A stretch of DNA of 64,000 nucleotides from Pseudonocardia oroxyli (GCF_900102195.1 NZ_FNBE01000007.1:141271-205270); one strand, 5' to 3'; counted from the first letter of the stretch, positions 1 through 10,943 are shown. The notes: a model not told the origin generated them from the sequence alone. Numbers and translations are program-made.

Positions 1-271
1 GGGCGACCAGGCCGCGGGCGTTGTCCAGCAGGGCCGGGTCGCCGACCATCGTGATGGTCGCCTCCAGGACCTCCCGCGCGTCCCCGGACGCCGCGTCGGC
101 CCGGGCCTGCAGTCGCGCGGCGACGAGCGACATGGCGGGTCCGATTCGGTCCGCTTCGGTGTCCGGATCGGTGGGAACGGGCCCGAGCGGCGGCTCACCC
201 GGGGCGTCGGCCACCCGAACGACGCGGCCCCCGGCCCGGCCGGGGCTGGCGGGAATGCCCTGTAGCTGCAT
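1..271 (-). CDS. ptsI: PTS enzyme I (PEP-protein phosphotransferase), N-terminal part
   Basis: Enzyme I takes phosphate from PEP and passes it to HPr, feeding all PTS sugar uptake; it is cytoplasmic. Only the first 90 residues are inside the window; the gene runs off the left edge. The start MQLQGIPASPGRAGGRVVRV is the typical enzyme I beginning, and the stretch ending LEATITMVGDPALLDNARGL matches the helical HPr-binding part. The active-site histidine would lie outside the window. The ATG at 269-271 is preceded by GAGGAGA on the minus strand. It is divergent from the fru operon, which carries HPr, so the general and sugar-specific PTS parts sit together. Identification is firm; completeness cannot be judged. 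Confidence 0.88.
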   Translation of the reverse strand, partial: MQLQGIPASPGRAGGRVVRVADAPGEPPLGPVPTDPDTEADRIGPAMSLVAARLQARADAASGDAREVLEATITMVGDPALLDNARGLVA

Positions 272-303
272 GAGATCTCCTCGGATGACTTCGCCGTGAC
301 CCG

Positions 304-332
304 TTGACGAACACCAGTAGAACCCACATACT
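304..332 (+). promoter_or_regulatory. Likely sigma-70-type promoter of the fru operon
   Basis: TTGACG (304-309), a 17-base spacer and CATACT (327-332) give a good -35/-10 pair with the start codon of the DeoR regulator 47 bases further on. It lies in the 108-base divergent gap between ptsI and fruR, where FruR should also bind; I could not pick out a clear operator repeat. Inferred from motif spacing only. Confidence 0.45.
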
Positions 333-379
333 CGGACTCAAGCAAGCGCAATCGGGCAACAATCCGGGAGCATACGAAG

Positions 380-1141
380 ATGTACGCAGCGGAGCGGCAG
401 CACTGGCTCCTGACCCGTACCCGTGAGGACGGGCGGGTCGACGTGGCGTCGGTGGCCCAGGAGCTGGACGTCACACCGGAGACGATCCGGCGCGATCTCG
501 GCACCCTGGAGCGACAGGGCCTCGTCCGCCGGGTCCACGGCGGCGCGATCCCCGCCGACCGGCTGGACTTCGAGCCCGCCCTGGGCCAGCGGGACACCCT
601 GGCCAGCCAGGAGAAGGAGCGCATCGCGAAGGCGGCGCTCGCCGAGCTGGAGGGCTGCCTCACCGTGCTGCTCGACGCGGGCACCACCACCGCCCGGCTC
701 GCCCAGACGCTGCCGACGGACCGCGAGATCACCGTGGTCACCAACTCACTGTCCATCGCGTCGATCCTCGCGACCCGGCCGAACGTCATCGTCCGGCTGC
801 TCGGCGGGCGCGTGCGCGGCACCACGATGGCGACCGTCGACGACTGGATGACCGACACCCTGGCCACCCTCACCGTGGACGTCGCGTTCGTCGGGACCAA
901 CGGGTTCTCCCCGGAGCGCGGGCTGACCACGCCGGACCCGGCCGAGGCCGCCGCCAAGCGGGCGATGATCGCCGCCGCCCGCCGGACCGTGGTGCTGGCC
1001 GACGCCGCGAAGTACGGCACCGACCAGTTCACCCGGTTCGCCCGCCTCGACCAGGTGGACGCGCTGGTCACCGACACCGACCTGGACGACGACGCCGCCG
1101 CGGCCATCGAGGCCGCCGGACCGAGAGTGGTACGCGCATGA
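380..1141 (+). CDS. fruR: DeoR-family transcriptional regulator of fructose PTS
   Basis: DNA-binding regulator of the fru operon, 253 residues, the usual DeoR length. The N-terminal winged helix-turn-helix spans about residues 5-58 (VTPETIRRDLGTLERQGLVR at 31-50), followed by the DeoRC sugar-phosphate sensor domain with the phosphate-binding motif DAGTTT at 99-104. Members of this family next to fruK usually respond to fructose-1-phosphate or fructose-1,6-bisphosphate; that effector is inferred from family. It is the first gene of the operon and its TGA overlaps the ATG of fruK by four bases, so it is probably made with the enzymes and may regulate itself and the divergent ptsI. Confidence 0.9.
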   Translation: MYAAERQHWLLTRTREDGRVDVASVAQELDVTPETIRRDLGTLERQGLVRRVHGGAIPADRLDFEPALGQRDTLASQEKERIAKAALAELEGCLTVLLDAGTTTARLAQTLPTDREITVVTNSLSIASILATRPNVIVRLLGGRVRGTTMATVDDWMTDTLATLTVDVAFVGTNGFSPERGLTTPDPAEAAAKRAMIAAARRTVVLADAAKYGTDQFTRFARLDQVDALVTDTDLDDDAAAAIEAAGPRVVRA

Positions 1142-2073
1142 TCGTCACCGTCACACCGAACCCGAGCCTGGACCGCACGGTCGAGGTCCTCCAGCTCCGC
1201 CGGGGCGAGGTGCACCGCGCGCAGTCCGGGCGGCTCGACCCGGGCGGCAAGGGCGTCAACGTCTCCCGCGCGCTCACCCGCGCGGGCGTGCCCACCCTCG
1301 CCGTGCTGCCCTCGGGCCGGGCGCCGGGCGGGCGCCTGCAGGGCCTGCTCGACGTGCTCGGCGTCCCCGCGGTCACCGTCCCCATCCACGGGGCGACCCG
1401 CTCCAACATCACCATCGTCGAGCCGGACGGGACCACGACCAAGCTCAACGAGGCCGGTCCGGTCCTCACCGAGGACGAGATCGCCGAGATCGCCGAACAG
1501 GCCGTCGCCCGGTCGCGGGAGGCGTCCTGGCTGGTCAGCTGCGGTTCGTTGCCCGAGGGCATGCCGGTGGACTTCCACGCGACGCTCGTCGCGCGGTCCG
1601 CCACCCGGACCGCGGTCGACACCAGCGGCGAGCCGCTCGCCGCCGCCGTCAAGGCGGGCCCCAGGCTGATCAAACCCAACCACGAGGAGCTGGCCGAGCT
1701 CGTCGGCCGTTCCCTCGACAGCCTCGGCGACGTGCTCGCCGCGGCCCGTGAGCTCCGCGCCGGAGGCGTCGGCGCGGTCCTCGTCAGCCTGGGTGCCGGT
1801 GGCGCCCTGCTGGTCGAGGAGACCGGGGAGTGGCACGCCGCCACCCCACCCGTCGCCGTCCGCAGCACGGTCGGCGCAGGCGACGCGACCCTGGCGGGCT
1901 TCCTCGCCGCCGGGGGCACCGGACCGGACGCCCTGGCCCGCGCCGTCGCCTACGGCGCTGCCGCCTGCCGCCTGCCGGGCAGTGAGATGCCCGCACCGCA
2001 CGAGATCCCCCTCGCCGACGTCCGCGTCGGCACCCCCCAGACCGAGCTCGCACTCACCGGAGACGCCGCATGA
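1138..2073 (+). CDS. fruK: 1-phosphofructokinase
   Basis: Phosphorylates fructose-1-phosphate, the product of fructose PTS uptake, to fructose-1,6-bisphosphate. PfkB-family fold of 311 residues. Visible signatures are the substrate-side motif GGKGVNVSRAL at 36-46 and the C-terminal anion-hole motif STVGAGDATLAGF around residues 242-256, whose Asp is the catalytic base. The ATG overlaps the fruR stop and its own TGA overlaps the start of the EIIA gene, so translation is probably coupled through the operon. The position between fruR and the EII genes makes fructose-1-phosphate the likely substrate rather than tagatose-6-phosphate. Confidence 0.93.
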   Translation: MIVTVTPNPSLDRTVEVLQLRRGEVHRAQSGRLDPGGKGVNVSRALTRAGVPTLAVLPSGRAPGGRLQGLLDVLGVPAVTVPIHGATRSNITIVEPDGTTTKLNEAGPVLTEDEIAEIAEQAVARSREASWLVSCGSLPEGMPVDFHATLVARSATRTAVDTSGEPLAAAVKAGPRLIKPNHEELAELVGRSLDSLGDVLAAARELRAGGVGAVLVSLGAGGALLVEETGEWHAATPPVAVRSTVGAGDATLAGFLAAGGTGPDALARAVAYGAAACRLPGSEMPAPHEIPLADVRVGTPQTELALTGDAA

Positions 2074-2522
2074 CCGACCAGCTGATCACCGCCGATCTCG
2101 TCGACCTCGACCTGCCGTCGACCAGCCGTCAGGCCGCGGTCACCGCGCTGGCCGAGCGCCTGGCGAAGGCGGGCCGGGTCACCGACCTCGCGCAGTTCCT
2201 CGCCGACATCGAGGCCCGCGAGCAGCAGATGGCGACCGGGCTCGAGGGCGGGATCGGGATCCCGCACTGCCGCTCCGCGGCCGTCACCGTGCCGAGCCTG
2301 GCGTTCGGCCGCAGCGCCACCGGCGTCGACTTCGGCGCCGAGGACGGGCCGGCCACGCTCGTCTTCATGATCGCCGCCCCCGAGGGCGGGAACACCGACC
2401 ACATGACGGTCCTGGCCGCCCTGGCCCGCCGCCTGGTCCGCAAGGCCTTCAAGCAGGAACTGCACGACGCGACCGACGCCGCAGCCGTCGCCGACTACAT
2501 CCAGAAGGAGGTCGGAGCATGA
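2070..2522 (+). CDS. PTS fructose-specific EIIA component
   Basis: Cytoplasmic phosphocarrier that accepts phosphate from HPr and hands it to EIIB. It is a separate 150-residue PTS EIIA type-2 (fructose/mannitol) domain. The motif GIGIPHCRSA at 61-70 contains the phosphorylated His66. ATGA overlaps with fruK upstream and with EIIBC downstream show translational coupling. In many bacteria EIIA is fused to EIIB-EIIC or to HPr; here all functions except IIBC are split into single genes. Confidence 0.93.
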   Translation: MTDQLITADLVDLDLPSTSRQAAVTALAERLAKAGRVTDLAQFLADIEAREQQMATGLEGGIGIPHCRSAAVTVPSLAFGRSATGVDFGAEDGPATLVFMIAAPEGGNTDHMTVLAALARRLVRKAFKQELHDATDAAAVADYIQKEVGA

Positions 2523-3973
2523 AGCTTCTGGCCGTCACCGCGTGCCCGACGGGGATCGCGCACACCTACATGGCCGCCGAGGCCCTCGAGGTCGCCGCCG
2601 AGGAGGCGGGCCACGAGATCGTCGTCGAGACCCAGGGGTCCGCGGGCTCCACGCCGTTCACCCCGGAGCAGCTCGCCGAGGCGGACGCCATCATCCTGGC
2701 GGCAGACGTCGAGGTCCGCGACAAGGACCGCTTCGCCCACCTCCCGACCGTCACGAGCGGGGTCAAGAAGGCGATCTCCGGGGCCGACCAGCTGGTCGAG
2801 CAGGCCGTCGCCGCCGCGACGGCCGCGCCCGCCGACCGGTCCGCCGAGCCGGTGCTCGCGGTCAAGCAGTCCGGCCCCGGCGCGGCGTCGAAGGTCCGCG
2901 GCTGGCTGATGACGGGCGTCTCGTACGTCATCCCGTTCGTCGCCGCGGGCGGCCTGCTGATCGCCCTCGGGTTCGCCCTCGGCGGCTACCAGATCACCGA
3001 GGCCCCGAAGGTCACCGAGGGCTTCGACTGGACCTCGCACCTGTCCTGGGCGGCGCTGCTGTTCCAGCTCGGCGCGCTGGCGTTCGGCCTGCTGGTCCCG
3101 GTGCTCTCCGGGTTCATCGCCTACGCGATCGCCGACCGGCCCGCCCTCGTCCCCGGCTTCGTCGGCGGACTGGTCGCGGTCCAGACGAGCGCCGGGTTCC
3201 TCGGCGGTCTGGTCTCGGGCCTGTTGGCCGGTGGGCTGATCTTCTGGATGAAGAAGTGGAAGGCGCCCAGGGCGATCGCCGGGATCATGCCGGTGCTGGT
3301 GCTGCCGCTGATCGGCACCGCGATCGTCGGCGGGATCATGTTCGTGGTCGTCGGGCAGCCGCTGGCCGCCGCCACCGCGGGCCTGACCAACTGGCTCAAC
3401 GGTCTCTCCGGCTCCAACGCGATCCTGCTCGGCGCCCTGCTGGGCCTGATGATGGCCTTCGACATGGGCGGCCCGGTCAACAAGGCCGCGTACGCCTTCG
3501 CCGTCGCCGGGCTGTCCACGCAGTCGCAGACCGCGCTCCTCATCATGGCCGCGGTCATGGCGGCCGGCATGACGCCGCCGCTGGCCCTGGCGCTGGCCAC
3601 CACGGTCCGCAAGAAGCTGTTCAGCGAGGTCGAGCGGGAGAACGGCCGCGCCGCCTGGCTGCTGGGCGCCTCGTTCATCACCGAGGGCGCGATCCCGTTC
3701 GCCGCGGGCGACCCGCTGCGCGTCATCCCGTCGATCATGGCCGGGTCCGCGGTCACCGGCGCGCTGTCCATGGCCTTCGGGTCCACCCTGCGGGCTCCGC
3801 ACGGCGGTATCTTCGTGATCCCGCTGATCGGGAACCCGTTCGGCTACCTCGTCGCCATCGTCGCCGGGACGCTCGTCTCCGCCGCGCTGGTGATCGCCCT
3901 GAAGTCCGTCGGCCAGAAGCAGAAGGCCGCCGCCGAGACCGTCCCCGCGCCGCGCAGTGCGGCCACCGTCTGA
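2519..3973 (+). CDS. fruA: PTS fructose transporter, EIIBC components
   Basis: Membrane permease that imports fructose and phosphorylates it at C1. 484 residues. The N-terminal EIIB domain starts MKLLAVTACPTGIAHTYMAA with the phosphorylated Cys9 in the CPTGIAHT motif; after a linker near residue 115 comes the EIIC domain with about eight to ten membrane segments and typical conserved blocks (GVSYVIPFVAAGGLLIALGF, FDMGGPVNKAAYAFA, APHGGIFV). The ATG at 2519 overlaps the EIIA stop; the reading frame is open further upstream, but that part is only a shadow of fruK and the EIIA gene. The gene sits between its own EIIA and HPr genes. Confidence 0.94.
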   Translation: MKLLAVTACPTGIAHTYMAAEALEVAAEEAGHEIVVETQGSAGSTPFTPEQLAEADAIILAADVEVRDKDRFAHLPTVTSGVKKAISGADQLVEQAVAAATAAPADRSAEPVLAVKQSGPGAASKVRGWLMTGVSYVIPFVAAGGLLIALGFALGGYQITEAPKVTEGFDWTSHLSWAALLFQLGALAFGLLVPVLSGFIAYAIADRPALVPGFVGGLVAVQTSAGFLGGLVSGLLAGGLIFWMKKWKAPRAIAGIMPVLVLPLIGTAIVGGIMFVVVGQPLAAATAGLTNWLNGLSGSNAILLGALLGLMMAFDMGGPVNKAAYAFAVAGLSTQSQTALLIMAAVMAAGMTPPLALALATTVRKKLFSEVERENGRAAWLLGASFITEGAIPFAAGDPLRVIPSIMAGSAVTGALSMAFGSTLRAPHGGIFVIPLIGNPFGYLVAIVAGTLVSAALVIALKSVGQKQKAAAETVPAPRSAATV

Positions 3974-3987
3974 GAGGCAGAGACGCC

Positions 3988-4260
3988 ATGGCCGAGCGCC
4001 ACGTGAAGGTCGGATCGTCCGTGGGGCTGCACGCCCGCCCCGCCAACCTGTTCTGCAAGGCCGCCGGGCAGCAGCCCGCCAAGGTCACCATCGCCGCGGG
4101 CGACCGCGGCCCGGTCGACGCCCGCAGCATCCTCTCGGTGCTGGGGCTGGGCGTGGCCTCCGGTGAGGAGGTCGTGCTCGAGGCCGAGGACGGCCCCGGC
4201 GCCGAGGAGTCGCTCGACGCCCTGGCCGACCTGCTCGCCCAGGACCTGGACGCCTCCTGA
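3988..4260 (+). CDS. ptsH: Phosphocarrier protein HPr
   Basis: Small cytoplasmic phosphocarrier linking enzyme I to EIIA. 90 residues, normal for HPr. His15 in SVGLHARPAN is the phosphorylation site, and Ser47 in the DARSILSVLGLG block matches the regulatory-serine region of the family, although HPr kinase is generally absent from actinobacteria. It begins 14 bases after the EIIBC stop and is the last gene before a strong hairpin at 4277-4312. Its place in the fru operon suggests that fructose controls the level of this general PTS protein. Confidence 0.94.
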   Translation: MAERHVKVGSSVGLHARPANLFCKAAGQQPAKVTIAAGDRGPVDARSILSVLGLGVASGEEVVLEAEDGPGAEESLDALADLLAQDLDAS

Positions 4261-4276
4261 GCGACCCGATCGACCT

Positions 4277-4325
4277 GCCCGGAGGGCACCCCGCGTGGGG
4301 TGCCCTCCGGGCCGCCTTGTTTCGT
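4277..4325 (+). terminator. Strong intrinsic terminator of the fru-ptsH operon
   Basis: A perfect 16-base-pair stem (GCCCGGAGGGCACCCC at 4277-4292, complement at 4297-4312) with a GCGT loop starts 16 bases after the HPr stop and is followed by the T-containing stretch CCTTGTTTCGT. This is the most classical rho-independent terminator in the window. Confidence 0.85.
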
Positions 4326-4447
4326 GCCCGTAACGGGGCGGACCCAGCAATGGCCCCGCCCGTGCGGACGGGGGAGGATCCGCTCCGGAAGTGCCGAAGC
4401 CGTTCCCAGCGACGCGAGCGGACCCGACCGACGGACGGAGCCCCACG

Positions 4448-7198
<2,751 letters not shown>

Positions 7199-7208
7199 CG
7201 CCCTGTGC

Positions 7209-7240
7209 GTGGTAAGTGGTGCCAGAGCACCACTTACCAC
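7209..7240. repeat. Palindromic repeat family A, copy 1
   Basis: Perfect 14-base arms (GTGGTAAGTGGTGC at 7209-7222, complement at 7227-7240) around the loop CAGA, ten bases after the ppc stop. The same hairpin, longer, recurs at 36754-36795 and 53908-53949. There is no T-tract. It probably ends ppc transcription, but its exact copying at distant sites marks it as a dispersed repeat. Confidence 0.85.
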
Positions 7241-7274
7241 TCACGACCGCAGGGCGGCTACGCTCCGTCGAGTG

Positions 7275-8360
7275 ATGCCTACCAGCGGTGACGACGGGAT
7301 CTACGGCAAGCGCCTGCTCGTCGACGTCTCGCACGCCATGGAGCGCTTCGCCCTCGCCGCGCCGCCACCGTCGGTCGTGATCGCGATGTTCCAGAAGTAC
7401 TCGTACTTCGAGCGCGAGGTCGAGATGTACCGCGCGATCGCGGCGACCGGCGCGGTCGTCGTGGTCGGGCTCGCCGAGGACCTCCCGCCCCGGCTCCCGC
7501 CCGGGGTCCGGCACGCCCTCGTCGGCGCCGACGACCCGCTCGCCCGCGAGTGGAGCATCACCGTGCTGGGCCCCCACGGCGGCGCGACGCTGGTGGCCAC
7601 CGACCTCGAGCAGGTCGCGGCCGGGTCGGTGTCGTTGGAGTCCGGCCGCCAGTTCCGCGGTCGCTGGTCCTACCGCCGCGACGACGCCTACCGCGAGATC
7701 CTGCGGCTGCGCTCGGCGCTGCCGATGAGCGCCGACACGGTCGCGGCGATCGACGACGTGCTCGCTGAGGTCGTCGCCGTCCCGGAGCCCCAGGCGCAGG
7801 GCCGCTGGGACGCGCCGCTGCGGTTCCTCACCGACCGCGCCGACCGTGCCGACCGCCGCCGCATCGCCGCCGAGGCACAGCTCACCGCCCTCCGGGAGAG
7901 CGACCGCGACCCGCGGACGGGCCTGCACACCGTCCGGTTCCTCGAGCGCTGGACCCGCGGGCTGGGCGAGGGCACGCTGCCGATCGGCCTGGTGCTGCTG
8001 CGCGTCCTCGGTGTGTCCCAGGTCCGCGCCCAGCACGGGCTGCGCGCCGAGCTGGCCGCGCTGCAGGGGGTGGCGAGCTCGGTCGGGAGCATGCTCGGGG
8101 ACGTCGACACCGTGGTGCGGATGGGCCGGGACGACTTCCTCGCCGTCCTGCCCTCCTGGACCCGGGACGACGTCGCGCGCTTCGGCGAGGAGGCCTGCGC
8201 CCGGATGGGCGAGCTCGCCCACCACTACCCGTTCGTCGAGCTGCCCGGCGTGGCGGCGGCGACCGTCACCCGCCGCCGTCCCCTCCCGATCCCGCAGCTC
8301 GCCCACCAGGTCGCCGGCGCCTCCCGCACCCGCCAACCCCTCCGCGTCCTGGCGGGCTGA
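7275..8360 (+). CDS. DICT-domain sensory protein with degenerate GGDEF-like domain
   Basis: Soluble protein of about 361 residues. Residues about 10-150 (KRLLVDVSHAMERFAL, then FQKYSYFEREVEMYRAI) resemble the DICT sensory domain found with diguanylate cyclases in actinobacteria and cyanobacteria. The C-terminal half has the layout of a GGDEF domain (DPRTGLHTVRFLERW early, MGRDDFLAVLP late), but the catalytic GG(D/E)EF motif reads GRDDF, so it is probably not an active diguanylate cyclase and may bind nucleotide or only dimerise. Start ATG 7275 is preceded by an equally possible GTG at 7272. It faces a membrane adenylate cyclase gene 15 bases away, which hints at shared nucleotide signalling; this is inference. 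Confidence 0.7.
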   Translation: MPTSGDDGIYGKRLLVDVSHAMERFALAAPPPSVVIAMFQKYSYFEREVEMYRAIAATGAVVVVGLAEDLPPRLPPGVRHALVGADDPLAREWSITVLGPHGGATLVATDLEQVAAGSVSLESGRQFRGRWSYRRDDAYREILRLRSALPMSADTVAAIDDVLAEVVAVPEPQAQGRWDAPLRFLTDRADRADRRRIAAEAQLTALRESDRDPRTGLHTVRFLERWTRGLGEGTLPIGLVLLRVLGVSQVRAQHGLRAELAALQGVASSVGSMLGDVDTVVRMGRDDFLAVLPSWTRDDVARFGEEACARMGELAHHYPFVELPGVAAATVTRRRPLPIPQLAHQVAGASRTRQPLRVLAG

Positions 8361-8365
8361 CGGCC

Positions 8366-8420
8366 GAGTTGAACCTCAGGGCTGTTCGATCATGCCCGGG
8401 ACGTGCCTGAGGTTCAGCTC
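8366..8420. terminator. Bidirectional hairpin between convergent genes
   Basis: Fifteen-base arms (GAGTTGAACCTCAGG at 8366-8380 and CCTGAGGTTCAGCTC at 8406-8420, one wobble pair) with a 25-base loop. It overlaps the last codons of the cyclase gene and starts just after the DICT gene stop. It is unrelated to repeat families A-D. Confidence 0.55.
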
Positions 8421-9923
8421 GGCGCGGGGGGTGGCGATCTCGGTGGGTGCGTTGCGGCCGCGGAGCACGACCGGCTCGCCGCGGACCCAGCGCTGCGACT
8501 CGGCCTCGTCGGCGAGATCCAGTGCCGCGCCGGAGGCGACCACGCCGCCGCGCGACTTGGCCAGGTCGGTGAGCCGCGCCGCCTCGTTCACCGGGTCGCC
8601 GATCACCGTGTACTCGTAGCGCCGCGGGTCGCCGACGTTTCCCGCGACGGCGTCCCCCGCGGACACGCCGATCCCCGCGGCCGTCTCCGGCATCCGGGCC
8701 GCGAGCTGGTCGGCCAGCTCACGGGCCGCGGCCAGGGCGCACCCCGCGGGGTCCCGGACGGGCGTGGGCGCGCCGAACACCGCCAACGCGGCGTCCCCCT
8801 CGAACTTGTTGATCCAGCCGCCGTGCCGCTCCACGGACTCGACGACGATCGCGAAGAACCGGTTGAGGACGTCCACCACCTCGGCGGGCGGGCGCTCGGC
8901 GGCCATCGCCGTGGACCCGACGAGGTCGACGAAGAGCACCGCGACCCGGCGCACCTCGCCACCCAGCTCGCTCCCGTCCGCGGCCGCGGCCGCCCGCGCG
9001 ACGTCCTCCCCGACGTGGCGGCCGAACAGGTCGCGGATCCGCTCCCGCTCGCGCAGCCCCTCGACCATCGTGTTGAACCCGGCCTGCAGCCGCCCCAGCT
9101 CCGTGTGGTCGTAGACCGGGACCGAGACCTCCAGGTCACCCTGCTCCACGCGCTGCATCGCCCGCCGCACCGCGATCACGGGGTCGGCGGCGGCGCGGGC
9201 GGCGCCGATCGTCGTCAGGATGCCGGCGAAGAGCGCGGCGGTGCCGATCGCGAGGATCATCACCGCCAGCCGGTCGACGGTGACGTCCTGGAACACGAGG
9301 GCGGACACCCCGCCGAGCAGCAGCCCGATCACGGGGACCGCGGTGCCGAGCGCCCAGAACAGGACCGGCCGCAGCAGCACGCCGGGCAGCGCGCGGCTGC
9401 GCGGCGGCTGCCCGGCGAGGATCACCGACGCGGGGCCGCGCAGGATCCGCTCACTGAGCAAGTAGGACAACGCGACCGTGGCGATCCCACCGACGGTGAT
9501 CGTCTCCGCGACCGAGAGCGCGAGCCGCCAGGAGAACCGCAGGTTGACCAGTCCGAACAGGACGACCGCTCCGCCCCACAGGACGGCGAGCATCACGACG
9601 AGCCGCAGCGGGCCGTAGAGGACGATGCGCCGCGCCCGCCGCCCGGGGTCCCGGCGTGCGGCCCGCCCCCGGAGCCGGAAGATCCGGCGCCCCAGCAGGA
9701 TCCCGACCGGGGTGGCGAGCAGCAGGTACCCGATGACCAGCGCGGTGTTCAGCAGTCGGACGGCGGTGACGTCCGCGACCTGCCCCTGCGGGACGACCCA
9801 CGCCGACAGCGCGAACACGATCGCCGCCCCGCCGAAGTTCGCCACGACGACGGACACGGCGAGCAGCAGCCGCACCGACAGCCCCAGCACGTACCCGCCG
9901 GGCCGCAACGCTGGGTCCGTCAT
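8376..9923 (-). CDS. Membrane-bound class III adenylate cyclase with HAMP domain
   Basis: Makes cyclic AMP from ATP at the membrane. 515 residues: about six hydrophobic segments in residues 10-230, a HAMP linker near 235-290 (AVRRAMQRVEQGDLEVSVPV), then a class III cyclase domain from about 325. Metal-binding aspartates are seen in VAVLFVDLVGSTAM and the following INKFEGDAALAVFG, whose Lys is the usual adenine-selecting residue; VIGDPVNEAARL is the transition-state segment. The layout equals the mycobacterial Rv1318c-Rv1320c cyclases. All main catalytic residues look intact. The facing DICT/GGDEF-like gene makes this a two-gene nucleotide-signalling locus. Confidence 0.9.
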   Translation of the reverse strand: MTDPALRPGGYVLGLSVRLLLAVSVVVANFGGAAIVFALSAWVVPQGQVADVTAVRLLNTALVIGYLLLATPVGILLGRRIFRLRGRAARRDPGRRARRIVLYGPLRLVVMLAVLWGGAVVLFGLVNLRFSWRLALSVAETITVGGIATVALSYLLSERILRGPASVILAGQPPRSRALPGVLLRPVLFWALGTAVPVIGLLLGGVSALVFQDVTVDRLAVMILAIGTAALFAGILTTIGAARAAADPVIAVRRAMQRVEQGDLEVSVPVYDHTELGRLQAGFNTMVEGLRERERIRDLFGRHVGEDVARAAAAADGSELGGEVRRVAVLFVDLVGSTAMAAERPPAEVVDVLNRFFAIVVESVERHGGWINKFEGDAALAVFGAPTPVRDPAGCALAAARELADQLAARMPETAAGIGVSAGDAVAGNVGDPRRYEYTVIGDPVNEAARLTDLAKSRGGVVASGAALDLADEAESQRWVRGEPVVLRGRNAPTEIATPRAELNLRHVPGMIEQP

Positions 9924-9986
9924 GCGCGGAGTGTAGGCCGAACGGGCGACAGGCCCGCGCCGACGGTCGGCGCGGGCCCGGGTGGA

Positions 9987-10592
9987 TCAGGAGGAGGGGG
10001 TGCAGGCGTTCATCTTGTCCAGGTCGGAGCCCGCGCGCTGGAGGCACTCGCTGTAGGAGGTCAGCTGGTCCGAGGTCTGCTGGAGGTGGTCCGACAGCTC
10101 GCTCACCGCCGTGAAGAACACGATCGCGCCCCAGACCGCCAGCGCCAGCGCCAGGACGCCCGCCGCCAGCCCGGACCAGGTCAGCCCCTTGGACGCCGCA
10201 CCCCGCTTCGCCCGGCCCAGCGAGGCCAGCGCGAGCGGGACGGCCACCACGGCGAGCACCCCCGCGACCCAGAACGTGAGCGGGATGAACCCGAACAGGA
10301 TCCCGACGATCCCGCAGATCAGGGCCGCGAGCGCGAGCCCGTTGCGCACGACGGGCGCCGGAGCCTGCGGCGCGTACCGTGGCTGGGCGAACTGCGGCGG
10401 CGCGTACTGCGGCGGGATCTGCTGGTATCCCTGCGGCGCCTGGTTCCACCCGGGCTGGGGCGGCGGAGCCCACTGCGGCTGCTGCGGGGTCTGCTGCGGG
10501 GTCTGCTGACCCTGCGGCCCACCCTGGAAGCCGAACGGCGCCGAGGACTGCGGGGAGCCGTGCTGCGGCCGCGGGCCGTTCTGCATCGTCAT
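9987..10592 (-). CDS. DUF4190-type membrane protein with Pro/Gln-rich N-terminus
   Basis: 201 residues, function unknown. The first 85 residues are low-complexity, rich in Gln, Pro, Gly and Tyr (QQTPQQTPQQPQWAPPPQPG), probably disordered and cytoplasmic. Two membrane helices follow (about 88-125 and 136-160), with a conserved DUF4190 pattern between them, ending in an approximately 40-residue outside tail with two cysteines (SECLQR and NACTPSS) that could form a disulfide. It has its own ATG and stands apart from the cyclase by 63 bases; a shared transcript is possible. Confidence 0.75.
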   Translation of the reverse strand: MTMQNGPRPQHGSPQSSAPFGFQGGPQGQQTPQQTPQQPQWAPPPQPGWNQAPQGYQQIPPQYAPPQFAQPRYAPQAPAPVVRNGLALAALICGIVGILFGFIPLTFWVAGVLAVVAVPLALASLGRAKRGAASKGLTWSGLAAGVLALALAVWGAIVFFTAVSELSDHLQQTSDQLTSYSECLQRAGSDLDKMNACTPSS

Positions 10593-10597
10593 GCTGC

Positions 10598-10864
10598 GTA
10601 CGTCGAGCCGATCTCGAACGCCATTACGCCGCGGCCGCGGTCCGCGAGAGGGAGAGCGGCTGGCGCACCGCCCTCGACCCGCGCGCCTTCGGCGTCGGCG
10701 ACCCGGAGGTGTCCGCCCTGCTCGCCGCGGCGCGGGGCCCGGTCCGCCTCGCCCGGGGCGAGCACGACCCGATGGTCACCACCGCGCACCCGACGGTCCT
10801 GGACGGCCTGGGCCACAACGCCCACGTCGAGCAGCCCGCAGCCGTGGCGGCCCTGCTCGGCTGA
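10598..10864 (+). pseudogene. C-terminal remnant of an alpha/beta hydrolase
   Basis: The frame ending at the TGA 10862-10864 reads like the last 88 residues of an alpha/beta hydrolase: a helix-rich part, then VRLARGEHDPMVTTAH with the acid-residue motif GEHDP, and LDGLGHNAHVEQP with the catalytic histidine. There is no start codon in this stretch, and upstream lies the start of the oppositely directed DUF4190 gene, so the nucleophile half is missing. It is best read as a truncated gene left by a deletion. Codon use is the same as in its neighbours, so the loss may be recent. Confidence 0.6.
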
Positions 10865-10881
10865 CCGGTCAGCGCCCACGA

Positions 10882-10927
10882 CCCGTGAGTGGCGATAGTC
10901 GCTATGGCGACTATCGCCACTCACGGG
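10882..10927. repeat. Palindromic repeat family B, copy 1
   Basis: Perfect 21-base arms (CCCGTGAGTGGCGATAGTCG at 10882-10901, extended by one base; complement at 10907-10927) around TATG. It lies between the hydrolase remnant and the stop of the leftward dehydratase gene at 10944. Copies 2 and 3 at 46376 and 49401 differ by compensating base changes in both arms, so the stem is kept. Confidence 0.85.
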
Positions 10928-10943
10928 TTCGGTGGGGTGGCGG

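Noticed and set aside
1748-2518. N-terminal extension of the EIIBC frame
   Set aside because: The open frame runs upstream through fruK and EIIA in another phase; the EIIB domain begins exactly at ATG 2519.
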